This document shows positions 39,655-47,374 of a stretch of 64,000 bases of DNA, in pieces (within the stretch, counting starts at the first letter, position 1; each line of letters starts with the position of its first letter). The stretch comes from Pseudomonas kribbensis (lineage in GTDB: Bacteria > Pseudomonadota > Gammaproteobacteria > Pseudomonadales > Pseudomonadaceae): the NCBI RefSeq assembly GCF_003352185.1, contig NZ_CP029608.1:3348001-3412000 (forward strand), in the 5' to 3' direction. The notes below the pieces were generated by a model. The model had not been told where the DNA came from, made no database searches, and saw only the letters and a program-made list of their open reading frames with translations. A program made the position numbers and the translations under genes.

Positions 39655-39798
39655 AGCGGTCGAGCGTCTCGACTAGGCTATCGAGCTTCCCCTCCCAAGG
39701 ACGACCGCAGAAAGTGAACAACTAAGCCTTCAAAAATGTAATCGCGACACGCCTTTCCGGGCGCTTGTCTGTTTTCACGACATTTTTTGGAGGTGCCG

Positions 39799-41436
39799 AT
39801 GACTCACGTCTCGCGTACGCCTGCCCTCGTCTCCCTGAATCAGCTAGGTTTCCAGCTCGCCAATGGCGAGACGATTTTCGATGCACTCGATTTGAAATTC
39901 GATCACACGCCGACCGCCATCGTCGGGCGCAATGGTGTCGGCAAAAGCGTACTGGCGCGCTTGATCACCGGACAATGGCAGCCCACCACCGGCAGCGTGA
40001 CGCGCACAGTGGCCACAACCTACGTAGCGCAAACCTGGGTCGCCGCACCTGGCGAGACGGTCGCCGAGACCACCGGCAGCGCCGCCACTCTTCAGGCCCT
40101 GGAACGAATGAGCCAGGGCTGCGCATCCCTCGAGGATTTCGACCTCATTGGCGAACAATGGGATCTCGCGGAGCGATTGCGGCGCCTGCTCGATGACGCC
40201 GGGCTGGCCGAGGTCGCACTCACTGACTTGACCGAACAACTCAGTGGCGGCCAGCAAGCACGAGTCGCACTGATCGGCGCATTTTTGAGTCAGGCTTCGT
40301 TGCTGGTCCTTGATGAACCGACTAACCATCTGGATTCATCGGGACGGCAATGGCTGATGAACTCACTGGCGCGCTGGCACAGCGGGCTGATCATCGTCAG
40401 CCATGACCGGCAACTGCTCGATGCCATGCAACGGATTGTCGAATTGAATGGCGTGGAGGCAAATGACTTCCGCGGCAATTATTCGGCGTTCCGTGAGCAT
40501 CAACGGATTCATCAGGCAGCGGCACAAGCGCGTCTCGATCAAGCCCGAAGCGAACGCCAGCGTGAACACGTACGGTTGCGGCGTGAACACGACACGATAC
40601 AACGCCATGCAGCCAATTCCCGACGCAAAGCCGAAACCGCCAACATTGCCAGTTTCGAATATGTGGCGATCAAAGGCGCCGCCCGGGAAATCATGGGGCA
40701 CGTCAGGCAGGGCCATCAGGCACGCAAGTCCGAGCTGGACGCCCAGGTACGGGAGGCATACGCCAAGGTACAACCCGCCGACAGTGTGCTGGTCAACCTG
40801 CCCGGAAGCACCGTGCCGAACAATCGTCAGGTTTGCACACTGATTGAAGCCGGATTGCCGTGGCTGCCCCGCGCAGCAGCAACGAGCCGCCTGAGCCTGG
40901 TGATCCGTGGTCCGATGCGAATCGCTGTCAGCGGTCCCAACGGGTGCGGCAAATCGACCCTGCTGAAAGTGCTGGCCGGGCAATGGGCACCAATCGGCGG
41001 AGTCGCCACGACTCACGTTCCTTTCGCGTTTCTTGATCAGCAACTGGCCCAACTGGACGATCAGCGCTCGATCACCGAACAGTTGATGACGCAGGGCACG
41101 GGACTGGACGAAGGTACGCTGCGCAGTAACCTCGCTCACCTGCAACTGGATGCTCGTCGCGCCACGGGGTGTTGCGCTTCATTGAGCGGTGGCGAACGCC
41201 TGAAAGCCGCACTGGCGCTGGCATTGTGGAGAACAGACCCCGCGCAATTGCTGTTGCTGGACGAACCGACCAATCATCTGGACCTGCCCTCGGTGGAAGC
41301 TTTCGAACGAGCTTTGCAGAGATTTCCGGGAGCGATAGTTGCCGTTTCGCACGACCAGGACTTCCTCAAGGCGCTGGAACCGACACACTTTCTGAACTGG
41401 CACCGTTCCGGTTGGTTACTTCAACCGACGAACTGA
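39799..41436 (+). CDS. ABC-F family ATPase
   Basis: The 545-residue cytoplasmic protein has two ABC domains and no membrane helices: Walker A GRNGVGKS, signature LSGGQQARVALIGAF, Walker B LLVLDEPTNHLD; then Walker A GPNGCGKST, signature LSGGERLKAALALA, Walker B LLLLDEPTNHLD. A charged linker (about 235-300, many R/Q/E) joins them as in ABC-F translation factors, some of which protect ribosomes from antibiotics. The linker length and sequence do not tell which. GGAGGT precedes ATG 39799. Confidence 0.9.
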   Translation: MTHVSRTPALVSLNQLGFQLANGETIFDALDLKFDHTPTAIVGRNGVGKSVLARLITGQWQPTTGSVTRTVATTYVAQTWVAAPGETVAETTGSAATLQALERMSQGCASLEDFDLIGEQWDLAERLRRLLDDAGLAEVALTDLTEQLSGGQQARVALIGAFLSQASLLVLDEPTNHLDSSGRQWLMNSLARWHSGLIIVSHDRQLLDAMQRIVELNGVEANDFRGNYSAFREHQRIHQAAAQARLDQARSERQREHVRLRREHDTIQRHAANSRRKAETANIASFEYVAIKGAAREIMGHVRQGHQARKSELDAQVREAYAKVQPADSVLVNLPGSTVPNNRQVCTLIEAGLPWLPRAAATSRLSLVIRGPMRIAVSGPNGCGKSTLLKVLAGQWAPIGGVATTHVPFAFLDQQLAQLDDQRSITEQLMTQGTGLDEGTLRSNLAHLQLDARRATGCCASLSGGERLKAALALALWRTDPAQLLLLDEPTNHLDLPSVEAFERALQRFPGAIVAVSHDQDFLKALEPTHFLNWHRSGWLLQPTN

Positions 41437-41507
41437 CCTGACTATTTTTTGCACGATTTGTCAGGGCTTCTATAGTAGATCTGATATGAATCAGCTGCGG
41501 TGACGCC

Positions 41508-41738
41508 ATGGAAGACATATTCGTCGTGAAGCGTTGCAACAAGATCATCATTCACGGTCGCCGCGCAGGAGAAAGTCTCCACGAACCCGCCGAGGCCACC
41601 AGTTGGTATCGCATCAGTGACACGCGTACCGGCGGTTTCATCGGGGATGGTTACGATCTGGAAGAGGACGCCCGGCGAGAATGCCAGCGACTGAATGCCG
41701 TCAGCTCACGAGTGACGGACTGTGAGTCTTCGGGCTGA
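41508..41738 (+). CDS. Small hypothetical protein
   Basis: The 76-residue protein begins MEDIFVVKRCNKIIIHGRRA and contains TSWYRISDTRTGGFIGDGYD, an apparent small beta domain, with an Asp/Glu-rich segment and two cysteines (KRCNK, RRECQR). The upstream 70 bp is AT-rich and could hold its promoter; no strong ribosome binding site is visible. No function is recognised. Confidence 0.55.
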   Translation: MEDIFVVKRCNKIIIHGRRAGESLHEPAEATSWYRISDTRTGGFIGDGYDLEEDARRECQRLNAVSSRVTDCESSG

Positions 41739-41799
41739 TAGCTGTCATTTACGGGTCTATACTCAAACCAGCTGAAGGAGCAGCGCCCCAACGGCAGAG

Positions 41800-41822
41800 A
41801 GCTCGCGCTTCGCGGGCTTTTT
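41800..41822 (+). terminator. Terminator-like hairpin before the 41859 gene
   Basis: AGCTCGCG and CGCGGGCT pair (with one mismatch) around CTT and are followed by five T. It lies 62 nt after the previous stop and 37 nt before the next start, so it may end the upstream transcript or attenuate the downstream one. Confidence 0.6.
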
Positions 41823-41858
41823 GCTGCCTCAGAGCGGTTTCCTGAACGGAGGTGTTCC

Positions 41859-42089
41859 ATGTCCGAAAGAGAGTCCATCACCACTCTCCTCACCTTGCTC
41901 GAGGCCCGGGAGGCACGCCTTGCCGCAGCCTGCAAAGAGATCGCCGACTGGGTCGATCATCAAGGCGGACACCCGACCGCCCTGCGCATCCGCGACCGAT
42001 TGAACGACATCGAAAAGGATACGCCGCTGATTCGCAGCACCCTCTCGTCGCTCAAACCTGTCGATCGGCCGCTGCCACGCTTCAGGTGA
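41859..42089 (+). CDS. Small helical hypothetical protein
   Basis: The 76-residue protein (MSERESITTLLTLLEAREAR, then LAAACKEIADWVDHQGGHPT) is predicted to be mostly helical. GGAGGTG precedes the ATG, a strong initiation site. It belongs to a run of three small ORFs (41508, 41859, 42177), all on the same strand. No function is recognised. Confidence 0.65.
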   Translation: MSERESITTLLTLLEAREARLAAACKEIADWVDHQGGHPTALRIRDRLNDIEKDTPLIRSTLSSLKPVDRPLPRFR

Positions 42090-42176
42090 TCCACCTGATT
42101 CGCACAATGCCTGCAAAAAAGAACGTCCTTGGTGGTGAAAGGTCAAACCCTTTACACGTCACCAAGGAGGCGTCTC

Positions 42177-42461
42177 ATGGTCATTCACTTCAAAGTCGAC
42201 GGGCATCTGGCCTGTGGTCACAAGGGCAACAACCTCAGCTCCAGCCCCGAACTCAATCGCGTCAAGTGCCGCAGCTGCCGCAACACCGACGCTTATAAAA
42301 ACGCACGCAAGGACCAGCGCAATGCGGCGCGCCGGGCCGCTCGCCATGCCAAGGCAACGAACCATGCATCCAGTTGGCGTTCCGAGTGGATCGAACGCCT
42401 GACGGCGATGACTGGCCTCCAGCGTCTGCCAAGGGGTTTTACCGGGCAAGCCTTCGTCTAG
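42177..42461 (+). CDS. Small basic hypothetical protein, possible zinc binding
   Basis: The 94-residue protein has HLACGHKGNN and VKCRSCRNTDAY, a C-x2-C and a C-x-H that could bind one zinc, then a very basic helix (KNARKDQRNAARRAARHAKA). AAGGAGG precedes ATG 42177. A nucleic-acid-binding role fits the charge but is inferred. It is followed by a terminator-like hairpin. Confidence 0.65.
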   Translation: MVIHFKVDGHLACGHKGNNLSSSPELNRVKCRSCRNTDAYKNARKDQRNAARRAARHAKATNHASSWRSEWIERLTAMTGLQRLPRGFTGQAFV

Positions 42462-42472
42462 ACCGGTAACAC

Positions 42473-42498
42473 AATGGGCCGTCTGTTCGGCCCATTTC
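42473..42498 (+). terminator. Terminator after the small basic protein gene
   Basis: AATGGGCC and GGCCCATT pair around GTCTGTTC and are followed by TTCTG, 11 nt after the stop. The T run is short. Confidence 0.6.
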
Positions 42499-42574
42499 TG
42501 CTGATGTGTTTATTACTGTGTAGCTCTGCCGATGCTATGGTGAGTCCTGTCGGTTCCAGTTTCGGTAACTCAGC

Positions 42575-43246
42575 GTGCAAACATCCCTTGATCCTGAAGA
42601 CAACTTCGGAGCGCCCCCCTCACCTCGCCGCAATCCGTCGCAAAAACGCAGCCGTGAACGGCAGGAACGGATTCTCGGCGTGGCTACACGGCTGATCGCC
42701 AGCAAGGGCAGCGATCAGTTGAAGATGAGCGAAATCGCTTCACTCTGCGAGATATCAATCGGTTCTCTCTATCAGTATTTTCCAGACAAAAGCTCGATCA
42801 TCCTCAGCCTCGCGCAGCGTTACAACGCCGAAAGCCGTCGCTGCATTCAGGTTGCTCTGGAGAAGGTCCACGATTCCCAATCGCTGGAAGTCGCTTATTC
42901 GGAACTGCTGGATCTGTACTACCAGGTCATCACGGCAGAACCGGTCATGCGCGATATCTGGTCAGGCATGCAGGCCGACAAACAGCTGCTGGATCTGGAA
43001 CTGCAGGAAAGTCGCATCGCGGCGCAAATGTTGACCCGTGCGGTGCTGCGCGCCTTTCCTGACGCCAATGAACAACAAGTGAGTGATGCGGCATTTCTGG
43101 TCTGGCAACTGGGTGAATCAACGATGCGCCTGGCCATTTCCTGCTCCGAGGCAGAAGGTAAGCGACTGGTCGAAACCTTCAAGCGTATGTCGCTTCGGGA
43201 AATACTGCATCCAACCCTCGCCGACTCTCTCAATTCTTTTACCTAA
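42575..43246 (+). CDS. TetR-family transcriptional regulator
   Basis: The 223-residue protein has an N-terminal TetR helix-turn-helix (RERILGVATRLIASKGSDQL-like; MSEIASLCEISIGSLYQYFPDKSSI is the recognition region, quoted as SEIASLCEISIGSLYQYFPD) and a long helical ligand-binding domain. The N-terminal 28 residues are Pro/Arg-rich and the start (GTG 42575) is uncertain. The next gene, 119 bp downstream, is separated by a long perfect palindrome that is the probable operator. Confidence 0.88.
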   Translation: MQTSLDPEDNFGAPPSPRRNPSQKRSRERQERILGVATRLIASKGSDQLKMSEIASLCEISIGSLYQYFPDKSSIILSLAQRYNAESRRCIQVALEKVHDSQSLEVAYSELLDLYYQVITAEPVMRDIWSGMQADKQLLDLELQESRIAAQMLTRAVLRAFPDANEQQVSDAAFLVWQLGESTMRLAISCSEAEGKRLVETFKRMSLREILHPTLADSLNSFT

Positions 43247-43305
43247 ATCGGTGACGCTCAACAAATGACCTGTCGTCGGCTGAGGGCGGGCTTTTCTTGA
43301 CGGCA

Positions 43306-43350
43306 TAACGTGAGCATCTATCGTATTTTTTGTGAGAGATGCTCACGTTA
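43306..43350. promoter_or_regulatory. Perfect 14-bp inverted repeat, candidate TetR operator
   Basis: TAACGTGAGCATCT (43306-43319) and AGATGCTCACGTTA (43337-43350) are exact inverted repeats around a 17-bp, T-rich spacer. Inside the right half GTGAG-AGATG-CTCAC (43332-43346) is itself a dyad. The element ends 14 nt before the start of the NAD(P)-binding gene and 60 nt after the TetR gene stop. Length and position fit an operator better than a terminator. Confidence 0.65.
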
Positions 43351-43364
43351 ACAGAGAGATGATC

Positions 43365-44204
43365 ATGACAAGCTCAGAAACCCAATCCTTTCTGATACTC
43401 GGCGCTACCGGAAAAACCGGAAGCCGCATCAGCAAACGACTGATCGAAGAAGGACATCCGGTTCGACCAGGCTCACGCAATGCACCCATTCCATTCGATT
43501 GGGACAATCCTTCAACCTGGAGCGCAGCTCTGACGGGCGCGCGCGCAGTCTATATCTCCTATCAGCCCGATCTCGCCATGCCCGGCGCCTTGGAAACTCT
43601 GCAGGCGTTCGTTTCGCTCGCCGTCGAGCACCACGTCAAACACTTGGTACTGCTGTCAGGACGCGGTGAAATTGAAGCGCAAGAAGCTGAACGTATTGTG
43701 CAGAACAGCGGTATCGACTGGACAGTCCTGCGTGCCAGTTGGTTTTTCCAGAACTTCAGCGAAGCGCATTTCCTCGAGCCGATCATCGAAGGTCAGCTCG
43801 TGTTGCCAGTCGGCAATATCGCTGAACCGTTTGTTGATGCAGAAGATATTGCCGAGGTCGCCGTGCAGGCACTCACAAAACCCGGACATGCTGGAAAACT
43901 CTTTGAACTGACCGGGCCAAAAGCATTGACCTTCGCTGAGGCAATTCAGGAGATCGGCTCGGCAACAGGGCGCGATATCCAGTTCATACAAGTGCCGTCG
44001 GAGAGTTACCGCAAGGAACTTGAAAATGCGCAACTGCCAGCGCCCTGGGTTGATCTGGTGCTTTATCTCTTCACCACCGTTCTGGACGGGCGTAATACCG
44101 CTGTTGCCGATGGGGTAAGGCAAGCCTTGGGACGAACAGCCAATAACTTCAGTGCTTATGCCAGACGCACGGCTTCGACCGGGGTCTGGAATGCTCGGGA
44201 ATGA
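43365..44204 (+). CDS. NmrA-like NAD(P)-binding protein
   Basis: The 279-residue protein has an N-terminal Rossmann motif (FLILGATGKTGSRISKRLIE; GATGKTG is the glycine-rich loop) and the atypical short-chain dehydrogenase layout of the NmrA group. LSGRGEIEAQEAERIVQNSG and DWTVLRASWFFQNFSE are typical. Such proteins reduce quinones or sense redox state. I chose ATG 43365; another in-frame ATG is 6 nt upstream. Context suggests induction through the upstream TetR regulator. Confidence 0.85.
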   Translation: MTSSETQSFLILGATGKTGSRISKRLIEEGHPVRPGSRNAPIPFDWDNPSTWSAALTGARAVYISYQPDLAMPGALETLQAFVSLAVEHHVKHLVLLSGRGEIEAQEAERIVQNSGIDWTVLRASWFFQNFSEAHFLEPIIEGQLVLPVGNIAEPFVDAEDIAEVAVQALTKPGHAGKLFELTGPKALTFAEAIQEIGSATGRDIQFIQVPSESYRKELENAQLPAPWVDLVLYLFTTVLDGRNTAVADGVRQALGRTANNFSAYARRTASTGVWNARE

Positions 44205-44241
44205 CAAAAGTGCGGGGATTTTTTGCGGAGCAAAGAAAAAG

Positions 44242-44272
44242 GGCTTGCATGAGAAATGTCATGCAAGCCTTT
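44242..44272 (+). terminator. Terminator after the NmrA-like gene
   Basis: GGCTTGCATGA and TCATGCAAGCC pair perfectly (11 bp) around GAAATG, flanked by AAAG and TTT, 38 nt after the stop. Some function on the opposite strand is possible for the lipoprotein gene ending at 44337. Confidence 0.8.
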
Positions 44273-44336
44273 GATATTCAAGGTTATCGACTTGGCACTG
44301 AATGCATACAGGCGGTTGCTTGGAACCGGATCAACT

Positions 44337-44954
44337 TTACTTCGAATCCCAGCGTGTAACCCATTTCTTCTCGGCCGGGTGCGGCTGAACGCATGTGCCT
44401 GATCTTATCGTAGGAAGCTGGATCGGTGGGAGGTCGTCTAGCCTGTGAGCGACTGTTACGCAAGAGTTGCGCTTCCCGGCCTGATTAATCCATATCAAAT
44501 GAGCCTCGTAATCTACCCCGGGCTCGGGAATGAATATCTTCGCAGGAGGCATGCAAAGACCGTCACCGACATATTTGATATCCACTACAAAGGGTTTGCC
44601 AGCGGGGATCACCATTTCCGAAATTTTTTCATTCGGAACAGTTCCGTTGGTGAGCCTCCATGAGCTGGGCATCCCGATGCTGAGTTTTGAGTTGCTCTGT
44701 ACACGCTGCAGATGCGCCTCTGAACGAGGTTTATTCTTTGGTCTTACCGGTAACTCGGCACTCAACTCTTCGCAGGAATATCCGACGCTATAACTCGCCT
44801 CTAGCAATGAAACTCCGGCGTAAACACGGACTCTCGACATAGTTGCAGGATCGTAATCCACCTTCACAAATTCAACTTTCGGGGATACTGGGGCGGGAAC
44901 CTGGGAGCTGCAAGATTGAAGCAATAACGCGGCACAGAAGAGAGCTTTTTTCAC
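44337..44954 (-). CDS. Lipoprotein of unknown function, GTG start
   Basis: The 205-residue precursor begins (GTG 44954, with AAGGAAGG just upstream) VKKALFCAALLLQSCSSQVPAP, a lipoprotein signal with lipobox LQSC. The mature part has a YSVGYSCEELSAELPVRP segment, SWRLTNGTVPNEKISEMVIPAGKPF, and further cysteines (LCMPP, NSCVTV, GTCVQP). The sequence is more AT-rich than the core genes around it. The reading frame extends upstream to 45134 through the palindrome, but that part does not look coding. No function is recognised. Confidence 0.7.
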   Translation of the reverse strand: MKKALFCAALLLQSCSSQVPAPVSPKVEFVKVDYDPATMSRVRVYAGVSLLEASYSVGYSCEELSAELPVRPKNKPRSEAHLQRVQSNSKLSIGMPSSWRLTNGTVPNEKISEMVIPAGKPFVVDIKYVGDGLCMPPAKIFIPEPGVDYEAHLIWINQAGKRNSCVTVAHRLDDLPPIQLPTIRSGTCVQPHPAEKKWVTRWDSK

Positions 44955-45089
44955 CGACCTTCCTTGGGTATAAATCAGAAGCCCCAATGATAGCCCCTGG
45001 CCACCAACCTTCACAATGAGCCCCGCCTCAGCTGCTGTACAAATTCCCAGTAACGACCCGCCGAACTCCGATTTTTCCTCGATACCAAC

Positions 45090-45137
45090 CGAATGCGATA
45101 CCCTCACCGCCCCACTGCGGTGAGGGTATCGCATTCG
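45090..45137. repeat. 21-bp perfect inverted repeat with 6-nt loop
   Basis: The left arm 45090-45110 (starting CGAATGCGATACCC) and right arm 45117-45137 (ending GGGTATCGCATTCG) are exact complements around CCCACT. It lies in the 278-bp gap between the divergent genes at 44954 and 45233, and has no T run on either side. It may be an operator, a mobile-element scar or a stable RNA hairpin. Confidence 0.75.
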
Positions 45138-45232
45138 AATTCATTGGGACCTCAGAGAGCAACTCCTCCAACTTGAGAAGGTGTTACCGGCATGGTCAAA
45201 TAAGCAATGGCCTTTTGCTATGGTGATCTCAG

Positions 45233-45661
45233 TTGAAACAATATCGCGGATTGATAATCTTTTTTTCGGCAACGGCGTTGCTCTTTATCTTGGCTCAGGT
45301 ATGGCACACACAATCTGCCCCGGAAGAGAAAAAGGAAGAGCGGGAACGCCAGCTCAAAGGGCTCGCGCTCATCATGGGCGCCCAGTCCGGAAAAGTATCT
45401 GACGAGTCAACTCGCGTCGATTCTGTGACCTACAGCGATGAGGTCATGCGTATCTCCTACACGCTCAGAAAATTTACAAAAGACGAAATTGATGTTGATG
45501 AGTTCGCCAAGGACGCAAGAGCGCTTGCAGCTTCTGCATTTTGTAATGAAAAAGGCTTGGGGCAATTCGTGAAATCGGGTCTTTCCATTGACCTCCTCTA
45601 CAAAGATTCAACCAGTTCACCGGTAGTCGAATTTCAGATAGGCAAATCCGACTGCCTCTGA
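45233..45661 (+). CDS. Hypothetical membrane-anchored protein
   Basis: The 142-residue protein starts with a membrane helix (YRGLIIFFSATALLFILAQVW), then a charged linker (PEEKKEERERQLKGLA) and a periplasmic or cytoplasmic domain (SDEVMRISYTLRKFTKDEID and FCNEKGLGQFVKSGLSIDLL). The proposed start is TTG 45233. Composition is AT-richer than the core. It resembles in outline other small proteins of accessory regions; function unknown. Confidence 0.6.
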   Translation: MKQYRGLIIFFSATALLFILAQVWHTQSAPEEKKEERERQLKGLALIMGAQSGKVSDESTRVDSVTYSDEVMRISYTLRKFTKDEIDVDEFAKDARALAASAFCNEKGLGQFVKSGLSIDLLYKDSTSSPVVEFQIGKSDCL

Positions 45662-45674
45662 CGACTACCCCTTG

Positions 45675-45700
45675 AAGCCCGCCTTTTTGCGGGCTTTTTT
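45675..45700 (+). terminator. Terminator after the 45233 gene
   Basis: AAGCCCGC and GCGGGCTT pair around a C/T loop and end in six T, 13 nt after the stop. Confidence 0.9.
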
Positions 45701-45804
45701 CTGCGTGTCGTACCGCAGTGAGTCTGCGCAGCTAGTCATCAATCTCGCGACCAATCCTGAATTCACTTCCCTTCGCGCCTAACGGCAACCAGCGGAGTAG
45801 ATGA

Positions 45805-46161
45805 GTGCATCCGAGTTTTGTTGGATCAACACACCGCCACTCTGGAGACGACCATGTCAGCTCTACGCAAGCTCATCCCGGAAAGAAAGCCCTGCTCAGT
45901 GCGATCTGGGAATACGCCCGGGACAAAGGCTACACCTCGCTTGCCAACCCTTGCTCAGGCATCAAGGGCAACAAAGAAACCGGCCGGGACACCTACGTTG
46001 AAGACGAGCTGTTCACACGCGTCTACGACAAAGCAGACCCAGGGTTACAGGACGCCATGGACCTGACCTACCTGACCGGTCAAAGGGTCACAGACACCCG
46101 CATGATGGACGAGCGGGACATCCGGAATCGCAAGGGCAAGAAAGTGATGCCAACGAAGTGA
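45805..46161 (+). pseudogene. Tyrosine integrase remnant next to the tRNA cluster
   Basis: A frame of 118 residues encodes from KKALLSAIWEYARDKGY through YTSLANPCSGIKGNKETGR, DELFTRVYDKADPGLQDAMD and the Arg-box-like LTYLTGQRVTDTRMMDERDI of phage integrases, then stops. The N-terminal DNA-binding part is missing or frameshifted and the C-terminal HxxR and Tyr parts are gone. It lies 83 bp from the tRNA-Leu 3' end, where such integrases insert, so a decayed island is likely. Confidence 0.75.
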
Positions 46162-46190
46162 ATTGCGGACCACTGTCAAAATTGCGGACC
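46161..46190. repeat. Direct repeat AATTGCGGACC, possible IS end
   Basis: AATTGCGGACC occurs at 46161-46171 and 46180-46190, just at the break point of the integrase remnant. Short repeated motifs of this kind are found at the termini of IS21-type elements; no transposase is present, so the origin is inferred. Confidence 0.4.
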
Positions 46191-46243
46191 GGAAACAAAC
46201 AAGGGCTTGCATCAGCTTTCGCCCGCAAACCCTTGATTTAAGA

Positions 46244-46330
46244 TGGTGCCCGAAGCCGGAATCGAACCGGCACGCCCTTACGAGCGGGGGATTTTAAGTC
46301 CCATGCGTCTACCAGTTTCGCCATTCGGGC
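46244..46330 (-). tRNA. tRNA-Leu (UAA)
   Basis: Read on the minus strand it begins GCCCGAATGGCGAAACTGG, has the anticodon TAA in GACTTAAAATCC, a long variable arm (type II), TGCCGGTTCGATTCCGGC for the T arm and an encoded CCA. The 87-nt length and folding are normal. Confidence 0.97.
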
Positions 46331-46524
46331 GGTAGCGCGGTGTTGCGTTGCCCTGATGCCGGTTCACAATCCTGACAGATTGCTGCCCGTGCAGCAGAGG
46401 GGGAAATATATACATCACTCCCCGGTGAAGCAAGTTTGCAAAGGCTGTTTTAAAGACTAAATCTTTCAGCGTGATGCAAATAAAAAAGCTCCGTAAATCA
46501 TGGATCTACGGAGCTTGTTTATAG

Positions 46525-46598
46525 TGGAGGCCGAGGTCGGAATCGAACCGGCGTAGGCGGATTTGCAATCCGCTGCATAACCATTTTGCTACTCGGCC
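46525..46598 (-). tRNA. tRNA-Cys (GCA)
   Basis: On the minus strand it begins GGCCGAGTAGCAAAATGG, has anticodon GCA in GGATTGCAAATCC, a T arm CCGGTTCGATTCCGA and an encoded CCA; 74 nt. Confidence 0.97.
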
Positions 46599-46645
46599 TC
46601 AAAGCTTTTGTTGTCAGTAGCGCAACAACAAACGCTGTACAAACT

Positions 46646-46721
<76 letters not shown>

Positions 46722-46781
46722 TTGGTGTGGCGCATTCTATAGAAATCAGAAGCGCCGTCAACCCTTTGATTCAAAAAAGTT

Positions 46782-47342
46782 TTATTTCTTTTCAACATCG
46801 GTCTTCAGATGCGGCCAGGCAGCCCGAAGGTATTGAACCATCGACCACAGAGTCAGGCCTGCCGATACCATCAGCAACGCATAACCGATGAAAACCCAAA
46901 AGCTGAAAACCTTGGGGTTGGCCAGGAGAATAACCAACGCAAGCATTTGTGCAGCAGTTTTCCATTTGCCCAGGTTCGACACGGCCACATGGGCCCGTGC
47001 GCCGAGCTCGGCCATCCACTCACGCAGCGCCGAAACGACGATCTCGCGACCGATGATGACCGCAGCGGGCAGTGTGAGCCACAGATTGCCGTGCTCTTGC
47101 ACCAACAACACCAGTGCAACAGCAACCATCAACTTGTCAGCGACAGGATCCAGGAACGCACCAAACGGTGTGCTTTGCTCCAGGCGTCGTGCCAGATAAC
47201 CATCCAGCCAGTCCGTTGCTGCCGCGAAGGCAAAGACCGAACTTGAAGCCAGATAACTCCACTGGTAAGGCAGATAGAACAGCAAAATGAAGATCGGGAT
47301 GAGCAGGACACGGAGAACGGTAATCAGATTAGGGATATTCAT
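46782..47342 (-). CDS. pgsA: CDP-diacylglycerol-glycerol-3-phosphate 3-phosphatidyltransferase
   Basis: The 186-residue membrane enzyme makes phosphatidylglycerophosphate. It has the CDP-alcohol phosphotransferase signature D-G-x2-A-R-x8-G-x3-D-x3-D ([20 protein letters not shown], then PVADK) and several membrane helices. ATG 47342 gives [16 protein letters not shown], the usual start. It follows uvrC by 32 nt and precedes the tRNAs, the conserved gacA-uvrC-pgsA order. Confidence 0.96.
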   Translation of the reverse strand: MNIPNLITVLRVLLIPIFILLFYLPYQWSYLASSSVFAFAAATDWLDGYLARRLEQSTPFGAFLDPVADKLMVAVALVLLVQEHGNLWLTLPAAVIIGREIVVSALREWMAELGARAHVAVSNLGKWKTAAQMLALVILLANPKVFSFWVFIGYALLMVSAGLTLWSMVQYLRAAWPHLKTDVEKK

Positions 47343-47374
47343 CGGCACAACTGGCTACGAGGTGAATGGGCATT

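Noticed and set aside
44239..46212. Shared 12-mer AAGGGCTTGCAT at about 44240 and 46201 as att repeats of an island
   Set aside because: The first copy is part of a terminator stem and the match is short, so it is not adequate evidence for att sites.
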